From NCBI RefSeq assembly GCF_018323985.1, contig NZ_AP024590.1:2976001-3040000 (forward strand): 64,000 bases of DNA, given 5' to 3'. A model generated the notes under the pieces. The model saw only the letters and a program-made list of their open reading frames with translations, was not told the origin of the DNA and searched no databases. A program made the position numbers and the translations under genes. Positions 34,206-43,045 of this stretch are shown one piece after another (position 1 is the stretch's first letter; every line of letters begins with the position of its first letter). The DNA comes from Enterobacter kobei. Its GTDB lineage: Bacteria > Pseudomonadota > Gammaproteobacteria > Enterobacterales > Enterobacteriaceae.

Positions 34206-35321
34206 TCACGATGACGGGCTGACTCTTAACAGCTCGCCATCGGATTCATCGGTCAGCACATACAGATAGCCGTCCGGCCCGACGCGCACGTCGCGGATAC
34301 GCTGATGGCGATCCCCGAGGATCCGCCCGTCTTCGCTGACCTTGTTGCCATTCACGCTCATCACGATCACGTCTTGATCTTTAAGCGCGCCGATAAAGAG
34401 TTTGTTTTTCCATTGCGGGAACGTCGTGCTGTTATAGAAGGCCATGCCGCTCACTGCCGGAGACTGTTTCCAGTAAAACACCGGCGGCTCGGTGCCTTCC
34501 ACGATCTCACCCTTCGCTTCCGGAATTTTCAGCCCGCTGTAATTGATGCCGTGGGTAGCCAGCGGCCAGCCGTAGTTTTTGCCGCGTTCGGGGATATTGA
34601 TTTCATCGCCGCCGCGCGGGCCGTGCTCGTTAAGCCACAGGGCATCGCTCCAGGGATTCATCGCCATGCCCTGCGGATTACGAATGCCATAAGACCAGAT
34701 TTCCGGTCGCACACCGGCTTTCCCGGCCCACGGGTTATCCGGCGGTACCTTGCCGTCCTCGGTTAAGCGCACCAGTTTGCCCTGGAGTTTATCCAGATCC
34801 TGCGCAGTGGGCCGCTGGTTATTCTCGCCCAGTGCAATGAACAAATAGCCTTTGCCATCAAACACCAGACGACCACCAAAGTGGTTGCCAGTAGAGAGTT
34901 TTGGTGTCTGGCGGAACACGGTCTGGAAATTCTCCAGTCGCCGCAGATCCTCACTAAGCGTGCCGTAGCCTACCGCTGTTCCGGCTTTGCCGTCGCTGCC
35001 GGCTTCCGCGTAGCTCAGCCACACGCGGCGCGAGGTGGCGAAATCCGGTGCCAGCGCCACATCCAGTAACCCGCCCTGGCCGTTAGCCCAGACGCGCGGT
35101 ACGCCGATGATCGGATCTGACAAACCGGTTTTTTCCTGCCAGTGACGTAATTGTCCGCCGCGCAGGGTGATCAGCATCCCGTTGCCATCCGGTAAAAATG
35201 CCAGCGACCAGGGGTGATCGAGTTTGGTTTGCAAAACATCGACCTTCACCGGCGCAGGGGCGGCAAACAGCGATGTGCTCAGTAACAGGGCAGGAATGAC
35301 CAGCAAGGGGGAACGGCGCAT
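34206..35321 (-). CDS. yliI: PQQ-dependent soluble aldose sugar dehydrogenase
   Basis: Periplasmic soluble aldose dehydrogenase (Asd) that needs pyrroloquinoline quinone and oxidises a range of aldoses. It has 371 residues, the E. coli length. The signal peptide MRRSPLLVIPALLLSTSLFA is followed by APAPVKVDVLQ. The beta-propeller (GSDH fold) shows STGNHFGGRLVFD with the catalytic histidine, IWSYGIRNPQGMAMNPW, and LNEHGPRGGDEINI. ATG 35321 is chosen over 35342 because AGGAG lies just ahead of it. E. coli does not make PQQ, so activity depends on cofactor from outside unless this organism carries pqq genes elsewhere; this window has none. Confidence 0.94.
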   Translation of the reverse strand: MRRSPLLVIPALLLSTSLFAAPAPVKVDVLQTKLDHPWSLAFLPDGNGMLITLRGGQLRHWQEKTGLSDPIIGVPRVWANGQGGLLDVALAPDFATSRRVWLSYAEAGSDGKAGTAVGYGTLSEDLRRLENFQTVFRQTPKLSTGNHFGGRLVFDGKGYLFIALGENNQRPTAQDLDKLQGKLVRLTEDGKVPPDNPWAGKAGVRPEIWSYGIRNPQGMAMNPWSDALWLNEHGPRGGDEINIPERGKNYGWPLATHGINYSGLKIPEAKGEIVEGTEPPVFYWKQSPAVSGMAFYNSTTFPQWKNKLFIGALKDQDVIVMSVNGNKVSEDGRILGDRHQRIRDVRVGPDGYLYVLTDESDGELLRVSPSS

Positions 35322-35435
35322 AGGGCTCTCCTTTAATCGCACTGGATAAAGGTTAGCCAGTCAGGACGGCTGCGTTTTCACTTTTACAAAAGCTTTAACT
35401 TCAGAGAACTGAAGGGGGAGTCACCTCCCCCGGGA

Positions 35436-35819
35436 TCAGGCCTCTTCGAGCGGCGTCTGCTCGTCCAGACCATCAATGCAGGTAGTCAGGGCATTCAGGC
35501 AGCGTTCAAGTTTGTCGGCATTAACCGCGATATAGGTCGGGCTGTCGTGGTGTCCGCTCATCAGACAGACTGCGGCAGAGGACAACGCGCCCTCCGCAAG
35601 ACGCAGTGCTTCCCACTCCTGGTGGGACCAGGACGCAGAAGGCTGCTCTGCCAGGCCGCGTATTTCAGTCGACAGCTTAAAGAAGTTATCGCGCAATTGA
35701 TTACTTTCGCTGACCGACATATAGCCTTTCGCCTTCAAAAGCTGGACGTAAGCGGCCAGCTCGAGTCTGGCGTGGGTCAGTTGCTCCATCAGATGGAGTT
35801 GAAGCCTGTCAACGTTCAT
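35436..35819 (-). CDS. bssR: Biofilm regulator BssR
   Basis: Small regulatory protein of 127 residues, the length of E. coli BssR (YliH), which affects biofilm formation through signalling linked to indole and AI-2. Similarity is recognisable along the whole chain: LAAYVQLLKAKGYMSVSESN, DNFFKLSTEI, AAVCLMSGHHDSPTYI and NADKLERCL. It has no evident DNA-binding motif. ATG 35819 (MNVDRLQLHLMEQ) follows AGGAGG; the in-frame ATG at 35840 adds seven residues. It is divergent from rimO across about 220 bases. Confidence 0.9.
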   Translation of the reverse strand: MNVDRLQLHLMEQLTHARLELAAYVQLLKAKGYMSVSESNQLRDNFFKLSTEIRGLAEQPSASWSHQEWEALRLAEGALSSAAVCLMSGHHDSPTYIAVNADKLERCLNALTTCIDGLDEQTPLEEA

Positions 35820-36037
35820 CGCCTTCCTCCTCTCACTCATCGAATAAGGTGCAAATTTATCTTAAGTTCAATTTTTAGCCAGATACATGCACCAGATCAA
35901 TAATTGTCGCTTAATTAACATTTTTTACAGCGCGATAACGCATTAAAAAAATCACCGTTCCGAATCATCAGTAGAGTGCCGCCCAAAAGCCGTGTAAAAT
36001 CGCCCGGTTTTTATTTTCCTGTTTACTTTGTGAGCGT

Positions 36038-37357
36038 ATGAGCATGCAACAACCCCGTATTGGCTTCGTCTCCCTCGGCTGCCCGAAAAACCTGGTGGAT
36101 TCTGAACGCATCCTGACAGAGTTGCGCACCGAAGGTTACGATGTGGTGCCAAACTATGACGACGCCGATATGGTGATCGTCAATACCTGTGGCTTTATCG
36201 ACAGCGCGGTCCAGGAGTCTCTGGAAGCGATTGGCGAAGCCCTGACTGAAAACGGCAAAGTGATTGTCACCGGCTGCCTGGGCGCGAAAGTGGATCAGAT
36301 CCGCGAAGTGCATCCGAAGGTGCTGGAAATCACCGGACCGCACAGCTATGAGCAGGTACTGGAACACGTTCACCACTATGTGCCGAAGCCGAAGCACAAC
36401 CCGTTCTTAAGCCTGGTGCCGGAACAGGGCGTGAAGCTGACGCCGCGCCATTACGCTTACCTGAAAATTTCCGAAGGCTGTAATCACCGTTGCACCTTCT
36501 GCATTATTCCATCCATGCGTGGCGATCTGGACAGCCGTCCGATTGGCGACGTGCTGGCGGAAGCAAAACGTCTGGTGGATGCCGGGGTTAAAGAGCTGCT
36601 GGTGATCTCCCAGGACACCTCCGCTTATGGCGTTGACGTTAAACACCGTACTGGTTTTTATAACGGCGAGCCGGTGAAAACCAGCATGGTCAGTCTGTGC
36701 GAGCAGCTGTCGAAGCTGGGTGTCTGGACGCGTCTGCACTATGTGTACCCGTATCCGCACGTGGATGATGTGATCCCGCTGATGGCAGAAGGCAAAATCC
36801 TGCCGTACCTCGACATTCCGCTGCAACACGCCAGCCCGCGCATTCTGAAACTGATGAAGCGCCCGGGTTCTGTCGACCGTCAGCTGGCGCGCATCAAACA
36901 GTGGCGTGAAATCTGCCCGGATCTGACCCTGCGCTCGACCTTTATCGTCGGCTTCCCGGGCGAAACGGAAGAAGATTTCCAGATGCTGCTGGATTTCCTG
37001 ACCGAAGCGCGTCTGGACCGCGTCGGCTGCTTCAAATACAGCCCGGTTGAAGGCGCGACCGCTAACGAACTGCCGCACCAGGTGCCGGAAGAGATCAAAG
37101 AAGAGCGCTGGAATCGATTTATGCAGCTGCAACAGCAGATCTCGGCTGAACGCCTGCAGGAGAAAGTGGGCCGCGAAATCATGGTGATCATCGACGAAGT
37201 GGACGAAGAAGGCGCAATTGGCCGCAGCATGGCAGACGCCCCGGAAATCGACGGCGCGGTGTACCTGAACGGTGAAACCAACGTGAAACCGGGCGATGTG
37301 ATCCGCGTGAAAGTGGAAAACGCCGACGAGTACGATCTGTGGGGGACGCGGGTTTAA
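36038..37357 (+). CDS. rimO: Ribosomal protein S12 methylthiotransferase RimO
   Basis: Radical-SAM methylthiotransferase that adds a methylthio group to Asp-88 of ribosomal protein S12. It has 439 residues. The N-terminal UPF0004 domain has cysteines for the auxiliary cluster (C15 in SLGCPKN, VNTCGF, VTGCLGAK). The radical SAM motif is CNHRCTFC near residue 148, and the C-terminal TRAM domain covers about residues 375-439. The N-terminus MSMQQPRIGFVSLG differs from the E. coli leader but the body is nearly identical. It stands alone on the plus strand and faces gsiD; E. coli yliE and yliF, normally between rimO and gsiD, are missing. Confidence 0.97.
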   Translation: MSMQQPRIGFVSLGCPKNLVDSERILTELRTEGYDVVPNYDDADMVIVNTCGFIDSAVQESLEAIGEALTENGKVIVTGCLGAKVDQIREVHPKVLEITGPHSYEQVLEHVHHYVPKPKHNPFLSLVPEQGVKLTPRHYAYLKISEGCNHRCTFCIIPSMRGDLDSRPIGDVLAEAKRLVDAGVKELLVISQDTSAYGVDVKHRTGFYNGEPVKTSMVSLCEQLSKLGVWTRLHYVYPYPHVDDVIPLMAEGKILPYLDIPLQHASPRILKLMKRPGSVDRQLARIKQWREICPDLTLRSTFIVGFPGETEEDFQMLLDFLTEARLDRVGCFKYSPVEGATANELPHQVPEEIKEERWNRFMQLQQQISAERLQEKVGREIMVIIDEVDEEGAIGRSMADAPEIDGAVYLNGETNVKPGDVIRVKVENADEYDLWGTRV

Positions 37358-37378
37358 CACCTGCGGATTCAATGTCCC

Positions 37379-37449
37379 TGTAGGCCGGATAAGGCATTTA
37401 TGCCGCCATCCGGCAAAACGCCTGATGGCGCTTCGCTTATCAGGCCTAT
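37379..37449. repeat. REP pair between rimO and gsiD
   Basis: Two REP units in opposite orientation (TAGGCCGGATAAGGCATTTA and CCTGATGGCGCTTCGCTTAT cores) sit in the convergent gap. Confidence 0.88.
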
Positions 37450-37462
37450 AAAAACTGAATCC

Positions 37463-37483
37463 CCCTCTCCCACCGGGAGAGGG
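37463..37483. terminator. Strong hairpin, CCCTCTCCC type
   Basis: A 9-base perfect stem CCCTCTCCC/GGGAGAGGG with loop ACC, followed by TCAGGGTGAG, lies between rimO and gsiD. This hairpin type is a common dispersed repeat in proteobacterial intergenic DNA. No T-run is seen; it would still protect or end both convergent messages. Confidence 0.65.
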
Positions 37484-37499
37484 TCAGGGTGAGTGGCAA

Positions 37500-38411
37500 C
37501 TACCCTTTTATCTTTGGATCCAGCGCATCCCGCAGGCCATCGCCTAACAGATTAAACGCCAGCACCGTCAGAAAAATCGCCAGGCTCGGGAAAATCGCCA
37601 CGTGCGGTGCAATCACCATGTCCGCCCGCGCTTCGTTGAGCATCGCACCCCACTCGGGCGTCGGCGGTTGCGCGCCGAGTCCCAGAAACGACAGGCTTGC
37701 CGCCGAAATAATCGACGTGCCGATGCGCATGGTAAAATAAACCACAATTGACGAAATGGTGCCGGGCAGAATGTGGCTGAACAGTATAGTGGCGTCGCTG
37801 GCACCGATACTGCGCGCCGACTCGATAAAGGTCTGCTGTTTTAGCACCAGCGTGTTACCGCGCACCAGACGGGCAAACGCCGGAATGGAGAATACCGCCA
37901 CGGCAATGATGACGTTCGCCATCCCGCTGCCCATCACCGCCACCACCGCGATAGCCAGCAAAATCCCCGGAAAGGCAAAGAGCACATCGCACAGGCGCAT
38001 GATAAGCCGATCCCACCAGCCTTCGTAATAGCCCGCCAGCAGGCCTAACACGGTGCCAATCGCCGCGCCGATCAGCACGGCGAAGACGCCCGCCGCCAGC
38101 GAGATCTGCGCCCCAATCAGCACGCGGCTGAAAATATCGCGCCCCAGTGAATCCACGCCAAACCAGTGCAGCATCGACGGCCCATCGTTCAGGCGGTCAT
38201 AATCGAAATAGTTTTCCGCATCGAACGGCGCAATCCAGGGCGCGATGACCGCCACCACAATCAGTAAGACCACAAACAGCCCTGCCGCCATGGCGACCGG
38301 TTGCCGACGAAAACGCCGCCAGAATTCATGCCAGGGCGTACGCACATGATCCGGTTTCAGGCCGGGCATGGCCTTTAATATTGCCTGACGACGCCAGTTT
38401 AAAAGTCGCAT
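37500..38411 (-). CDS. gsiD: Glutathione ABC transporter permease GsiD
   Basis: Inner-membrane permease of the glutathione importer GsiABCD, 303 residues. It has a DppC/OppC-type layout: cytoplasmic N-terminus (WHEFWRRFRRQPVAMAAG), six helices and the EAA loop ESARSIGASDATILFSHILP. FLGLGAQPPTPEWGAML near the end is a hallmark of this permease branch. Its start lies 2 bases after the gsiC stop, so the two are coupled. It is the last gene of the operon. Confidence 0.96.
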   Translation of the reverse strand: MRLLNWRRQAILKAMPGLKPDHVRTPWHEFWRRFRRQPVAMAAGLFVVLLIVVAVIAPWIAPFDAENYFDYDRLNDGPSMLHWFGVDSLGRDIFSRVLIGAQISLAAGVFAVLIGAAIGTVLGLLAGYYEGWWDRLIMRLCDVLFAFPGILLAIAVVAVMGSGMANVIIAVAVFSIPAFARLVRGNTLVLKQQTFIESARSIGASDATILFSHILPGTISSIVVYFTMRIGTSIISAASLSFLGLGAQPPTPEWGAMLNEARADMVIAPHVAIFPSLAIFLTVLAFNLLGDGLRDALDPKIKG

Positions 38412-38413
38412 CC

Positions 38414-39334
38414 TTACTTGTACCTGATAGCCGGGTTAATGGCGGCGTAGAGCATATCCACCACTAAGTTGATAAGAATAAATTCCAGTGAGAACAGCAG
38501 CACTTCTGCCTGGATCACCGGGTAATCGCGCATTTCTACCGAGTCCACCAGCAAACGCCCCAGTCCCGGCCAGTTAAAGACTTTTTCCACCACAATTGAG
38601 CCGCCGAGCAGAAAGCCGAACTGTAAGCCCATCATGGTGACCACCGGGATCATCGCGTTGCGCAGGCCATGCTTGAGGATGATCCACGTCTCGCTCACCC
38701 CTTTAGCACGGGCAGTGCGCATGTAATCTTCATTCAGCACGTCGACAAAAGAGGCGCGGGTAAAGCGCGCCATCACCGCCGCTACCGCCGCACCCAGCGT
38801 GATGGACGGTAAGATATAGTGCCGCCAGCTGTCAGCGCCGACCGTCGGCAACCAGCCCAGCTCGACGGAGAAGACCTGCATTAACAGCATGCCGAGAGCA
38901 AACGCCGGAAAAGAGATCCCGGTAACAGCGATGGCCATCCCGAGGCGATCCGGCCAGCGGTTACGCCAGACGGCAGCGGAGATGCCTGCCGCGAGGCCAA
39001 ACAGCATCGCCCAGCTCATACTGGCGAGCGTCAGCCACAGCGTTGGCATAAAGCGGCTGGCGATCTCATCGGCAACCGGACGACGCGAAACCATCGAGAT
39101 GCCAAAATCCCCCCGCAAGACATCGGAGATGTAGTGCCAGAATTGCACATACAGCGGCTGATCGAGGCCGAGCTGCTGGCGCACCATCGCCACGACCTGC
39201 GCATCCGCTTCCGGCCCGGCCACCAGTCGCGCCGGATCGCCTGGCAACAGATGGACAAATAAAAACACCAGCACCGCCACAATCAAAAGCGTCGGGATCA
39301 GGCCCAGCAGGCGTTTCAGAAAATAGTTAAGCAT
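38414..39334 (-). CDS. gsiC: Glutathione ABC transporter permease GsiC
   Basis: Second permease subunit, 306 residues, DppB/OppB type. The first helix is followed by the family motif LLPGDPARLVAG near residue 28. FGISMVSRRPVADEI and the EAA loop YMRTARAKGVSETWIILKHGLRNAMIP (residues 199-225) are visible. It lies 72 bases after gsiB, with a hairpin in that gap, and just ahead of gsiD. It forms the transmembrane pore with GsiD. Confidence 0.96.
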   Translation of the reverse strand: MLNYFLKRLLGLIPTLLIVAVLVFLFVHLLPGDPARLVAGPEADAQVVAMVRQQLGLDQPLYVQFWHYISDVLRGDFGISMVSRRPVADEIASRFMPTLWLTLASMSWAMLFGLAAGISAAVWRNRWPDRLGMAIAVTGISFPAFALGMLLMQVFSVELGWLPTVGADSWRHYILPSITLGAAVAAVMARFTRASFVDVLNEDYMRTARAKGVSETWIILKHGLRNAMIPVVTMMGLQFGFLLGGSIVVEKVFNWPGLGRLLVDSVEMRDYPVIQAEVLLFSLEFILINLVVDMLYAAINPAIRYK

Positions 39335-39354
39335 GTTCTACCCTGAATCCGGTA

Positions 39355-39398
39355 CCCCTCACCCGGCGTCTCCATGCAGAGAGGATCGGCGTGAGGGG
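39355..39398. promoter_or_regulatory. Intercistronic inverted repeat between gsiB and gsiC
   Basis: The arms CCCCTCAC (39355-39362) and GTGAGGGG (39391-39398) enclose a region with further partial pairing (GGCGTCTC with GAGAGGAT). In the minus-strand message this hairpin follows the abundant binding-protein gene gsiB and precedes gsiC. Such structures commonly raise the ratio of binding protein to permease; here that is inferred. Confidence 0.55.
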
Positions 39399-39406
39399 AT
39401 ATCCCA

Positions 39407-40945
39407 TTATTTCAAATCCGCATCATCAAAACTAAAGCCCGTATCCGGCATGATGTAAAACCCGGTCAGATCCTTGTTATGCGCTGACACCAGCTTTTCG
39501 ACCACCAGCGGTACCCAGGGGGCGTCTTTCCAGATCGTATCCTGCGCCGCTTTATACAGGCGGGCTTTCTCTTCGGTACTGGTGGTTTTCAGCGCGTCGG
39601 CCAGGTCTTTATCAACCTGTGGGTTGCTGTAGAAGGCGGTATTGAACTGGGTAGGCGGCCAGTTCTGTGAGATAAACAGCGGTGACAGTGCCCAGTCCGC
39701 TTCGCCGGTGGAGGCGGTCCAGCCGGTGTAGAACATTCTTACCCCGCTCTCTTTCTGCCCTTTGCCTTCCACTTCTGACGCACGTTGCCCGGCATCCATT
39801 GCCGTCACCTGCGCCTTAATGCCCACCTGCGCCAGCTGCTGCTGGGTGAACTGCAACACTTTCTGCGCGGTGCTGTGATTATGCGACGACCAGAGCGTGG
39901 TGCTAAAGCCGTTCGGGTAGCCTGCTTCTTTCAGCAGTTCGCGGGCTTTTGCCGGATCGTAAGGCCAGGGCTGATAGGTTTGCGCGTTCGCCAGTGTAGG
40001 CGGAATAATGCCGGTCGCCGGAGTGGCATACCCGGCAAAGGCCACTTTCACCAGCGCCTGACGGTTGATCGCGTAGTTGATCGCTTCGCGCACTTTCGGG
40101 TTATCGAACGGTTTTTGCGTCACGTTCATGCTGATGTAGCGCTGCATGATGGACGGACTGGCCACCAGCTCCAGCTTGCTGTTTTTTTGCAGCACTGCCG
40201 CCTGCTCGTAAGGGATCGGGAAGGCAAACTGCGCCTCGCCGGTTTGCAGCATCGCGGCGCGGGTGTTGTTATCCACCACCGGACGCCAGGTGATACTGTC
40301 AAGTTTCGGCAGCCCCTGCTGCCAGTAGCCGGCAAACTTCTTCACCTTCACAAAATCGGTCTGGTTCCAGGTATCAAGCTGATAGGGTCCGGTGCCGACC
40401 GGATGGAAACCAATCTCTTTGCCGTATTTAGAGAGCGCCGCCGGTGAAATCATCGCCGTCGCCGGGTGCGCCAGAATATTAATAAACGCCGAGAACGGCT
40501 GTTTCAGGGTGATTTTAACAGTCGCCGGATCTACTGCCTCGGTGCGGGCGATATTTTTATACAGGTTATAACGCTTTAGGCTGCTGTCCGGATTGCTGGC
40601 GCGGTCGAGGTTCACCTTCACCGCCTGCGCATTAAAATCGGTACCGTCCTGGAACTTCACGCCCTGACGCAGCTTAATGGTGTAGACCAGGCCGTCGTCC
40701 GACACGGTGTAACTTTCCGCGAGGACGTTTTTCAGCTTCATCTCTTTATCCAGCCCGAACAGCCCCTGATAGAAAGACTTTGCCACCGCCTGGGAGAGCG
40801 TGTCATTTGCGTCATAGGGATCGAGGGTGGTGAAATTGGAGGCCACCGCGACCACCACGTCTTTCGCGGCAAAGGCCGGGACCGCCGCAAGCACAGCGGC
40901 CACGCCAAGCGCCACGCGCCATTTCTGCGCAACAAATTGTGTCAT
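39407..40945 (-). CDS. gsiB: Glutathione-binding periplasmic protein GsiB
   Basis: Periplasmic solute-binding protein (SBP family 5) for reduced glutathione, 512 residues, the E. coli length. The signal peptide ends near AVLAAVPAFAA-KD. The mature protein begins VVVAVASNFTTLDPYDANDT, the conserved family segment, then LAESYTVSDDGLVYTIKL and GTGPYQLDTWNQTD. The ribosome site AGGAGAGTAAC precedes ATG 40945. It lies 46 bases after gsiA and ahead of the permease genes. Confidence 0.97.
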   Translation of the reverse strand: MTQFVAQKWRVALGVAAVLAAVPAFAAKDVVVAVASNFTTLDPYDANDTLSQAVAKSFYQGLFGLDKEMKLKNVLAESYTVSDDGLVYTIKLRQGVKFQDGTDFNAQAVKVNLDRASNPDSSLKRYNLYKNIARTEAVDPATVKITLKQPFSAFINILAHPATAMISPAALSKYGKEIGFHPVGTGPYQLDTWNQTDFVKVKKFAGYWQQGLPKLDSITWRPVVDNNTRAAMLQTGEAQFAFPIPYEQAAVLQKNSKLELVASPSIMQRYISMNVTQKPFDNPKVREAINYAINRQALVKVAFAGYATPATGIIPPTLANAQTYQPWPYDPAKARELLKEAGYPNGFSTTLWSSHNHSTAQKVLQFTQQQLAQVGIKAQVTAMDAGQRASEVEGKGQKESGVRMFYTGWTASTGEADWALSPLFISQNWPPTQFNTAFYSNPQVDKDLADALKTTSTEEKARLYKAAQDTIWKDAPWVPLVVEKLVSAHNKDLTGFYIMPDTGFSFDDADLK

Positions 40946-40991
40946 GTTACTCTCCTGGTTTCCCTGTCTGTCGTGGGGAATTTTATTGTCA

Positions 40992-42854
40992 TTAAAATGC
41001 AGATGAAGTGCTGCCTGGCGTGCTACGTGCGACCAGGTGATCGGGCGCGACCGGATGCAACTGCACGCGGCGCGGCGGATCGCCCAGTTTACGAATATTG
41101 CTTGGCATCTCGTCTGAGAGCAGCACCCGCTGCGGCCGCTGGTGCTCCGGATCGGCGACCGGCACCGCCGCCATTAATTTGCGCGTATAGGGATGCTGCG
41201 GATTTTCGAACACCGCGCGACGCGGGCCGATTTCCACGATCTGCCCCATGTACATCACCGCCACGCGATGGCTGATGCGCTCCACCACCGCCATATCGTG
41301 GGAGATAAACAGATAGGCGATGCCCATTTCGCGCTGTAAATCGAGCAGCAAGTTGATGATTTGCGCGCGTATAGACACGTCCAGCGCCGAGACGGATTCA
41401 TCGGCGATCACCACCTTCGGATTCAGCGCCAGCGCGCGCGCAATGCAGATGCGCTGGCGTTGCCCGCCGGAAAACTCATGGGGATAGCGCCAGGCGTGCT
41501 CAGGCTTCAGGCCGACGCGTTCCAGCAGCCATGCCAGACGGCGCTCCGACGCTTCCGTGTCCAGCAGACCGTGCACGCGCAGCGGCTCCATAATGGAGTA
41601 GCCGATGGTTTTACGCGGGTCGAGCGAGGCGAAGGGGTCCTGGAAAATACACTGAATATCACGGCGCAGCGGCTGTAGCTGGCTGTCGGGCAGCGTGTCG
41701 ATGCGCTGACCGTTAAAGGTGATGGTGCCGCCCTGCGATGCCACCAGGCGCAGCAGCGCCCGCCCGGTCGTGGATTTCCCGCAGCCGGATTCCCCCACCA
41801 GCGAGAGCGTCTCCCCCGGCCAGAGATCGAAGCTGACGCCTTCCACCGCATGCACTTCGCGGGTCACACGGTTGAGAATGCCACTGCGTAACGGGTATCG
41901 CGCCACCAGATCGCGCACCTGCAAAATCGGCTCGCCCTCCACTACTGTGTCCTGGCACGGGGTGGTATCAGGCAATACCGACGGGGTCTGCGACGGCAGC
42001 GGGAAACGCCGCGGCAGATCGCTGCCGCGCATCGCGCCAAGGCGCGGCACCGCCGCCAGCAACGTACGGGTATAGGTATGCTGCGGCGCACCGAAGATCT
42101 GCTCCACGGTGCCGGTTTCCACAGCTTCGCCCTGGTACATCACCAGCACCCGGTCGGCAATATCCGCCACCACGCCCATATCATGGGTGATAAAAATTAC
42201 CCCCATCGCCATCTCTTTTTGCAGTACGCTGATCAGTTGCAGGATCTGCGCCTGAATGGTCACGTCCAGCGCGGTTGTGGGTTCGTCGGCGATCAGCACC
42301 GCCGGACGACAGGAGAGCGCCATGGCGATCATCACCCGCTGACGCATACCGCCGGACAGCTGGTGCGGGAAGCGCGCCAGAATCGCATCGGCTTCAGGAA
42401 TACGTACCTGCTCCAGCATACGCCGCGCTTCTTTCAGCGCCGCATCGTGCCCCAGGCCCTGATGCAGGCGGATCGACTCGGCGATCTGCTCACCTACGGT
42501 GAAGACCGGGTTCAGGGAGGTCATCGGCTCCTGAAAAATCATCGCCATGTCGGCCCCGCGTACGCCGCGCATCTGCGCATTGCTGAGCGCGTTCAGATCC
42601 ACCACCTGACGGCTGCGGCGTTGCAGACGAAGGGCTTCGCTGCTGACGATCCCGCCGGACTGTGCCAGCAGGCGCATCAGCGCCAGCGCAGTCACCGATT
42701 TACCAGATCCGGATTCGCCGACAATCGCCAGCGTTTCGCCCCGTTTAAGCGTAAAAGAGAGATCCCGCACGACGTGCGACGTGCCGCCTTCGTCCGGAAA
42801 ACGAATATTCAGTTTACTGACCCGCAGCACTTCACTGGCGTCTGACTCAAGCAC
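40992..42854 (-). CDS. gsiA: Glutathione ABC transporter, double ATP-binding subunit GsiA
   Basis: Cytoplasmic ATPase of the glutathione importer, with two fused ABC domains in 620 residues. The first has Walker A GESGSGKS, signature LSGGMRQRV and Walker B LIADEPTTALD. The second has GESGCGKST, FSGGQRQRI and VIADESVSALD. Each ABC half ends with an oligopeptide-type C-terminal motif (NPQHPYTRKLMAAVP). The start is GTG 42854, in line with the E. coli length of 623. In E. coli gsiA follows iaaA in one operon; here iaaA is missing and gsiA is the first gene, divergent from moeA with 191 bases between. Confidence 0.96.
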   Translation of the reverse strand: MLESDASEVLRVSKLNIRFPDEGGTSHVVRDLSFTLKRGETLAIVGESGSGKSVTALALMRLLAQSGGIVSSEALRLQRRSRQVVDLNALSNAQMRGVRGADMAMIFQEPMTSLNPVFTVGEQIAESIRLHQGLGHDAALKEARRMLEQVRIPEADAILARFPHQLSGGMRQRVMIAMALSCRPAVLIADEPTTALDVTIQAQILQLISVLQKEMAMGVIFITHDMGVVADIADRVLVMYQGEAVETGTVEQIFGAPQHTYTRTLLAAVPRLGAMRGSDLPRRFPLPSQTPSVLPDTTPCQDTVVEGEPILQVRDLVARYPLRSGILNRVTREVHAVEGVSFDLWPGETLSLVGESGCGKSTTGRALLRLVASQGGTITFNGQRIDTLPDSQLQPLRRDIQCIFQDPFASLDPRKTIGYSIMEPLRVHGLLDTEASERRLAWLLERVGLKPEHAWRYPHEFSGGQRQRICIARALALNPKVVIADESVSALDVSIRAQIINLLLDLQREMGIAYLFISHDMAVVERISHRVAVMYMGQIVEIGPRRAVFENPQHPYTRKLMAAVPVADPEHQRPQRVLLSDEMPSNIRKLGDPPRRVQLHPVAPDHLVARSTPGSTSSAF

Positions 42855-42886
42855 GTGCGACCACCCTTTGACCTCTTACTGTTTAG

Positions 42887-42957
42887 TGCCTGAAACAGGC
42901 ATGAATTTTGACTATAGAAAGTCAAATCAACGAAGTAAAGCAACCTTACCGGTAAGG
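42887..42957. promoter_or_regulatory. Cluster of palindromes between gsiA and moeA
   Basis: Three short symmetric sequences lie in the 191-base divergent gap: TGCCTG-AAA-CAGGCA (42887-42901), TTTGACT-ATAGAA-AGTCAAA (42907-42926) and the perfect 14-base palindrome CCTTACCGGTAAGG (42944-42957). This is the place where iaaA was lost, so at least one may be a new operator for gsiA or moeA. I cannot name the binding proteins. Confidence 0.5.
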
Positions 42958-43045
42958 CACATATTGATTACATTCAGCGGGCGCGGGTTTTCTGCCATAA
43001 TAGGCGTTTTGAATGCACGTTCAGGTTGCCAGTCAGGAGCGACAC

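Noticed and set aside
42855..43045. Molybdenum-cofactor riboswitch ahead of moeA
   Set aside because: The gap has short palindromes but not the long multi-stem layout of the moco RNA, and moeA of E. coli is not preceded by one.
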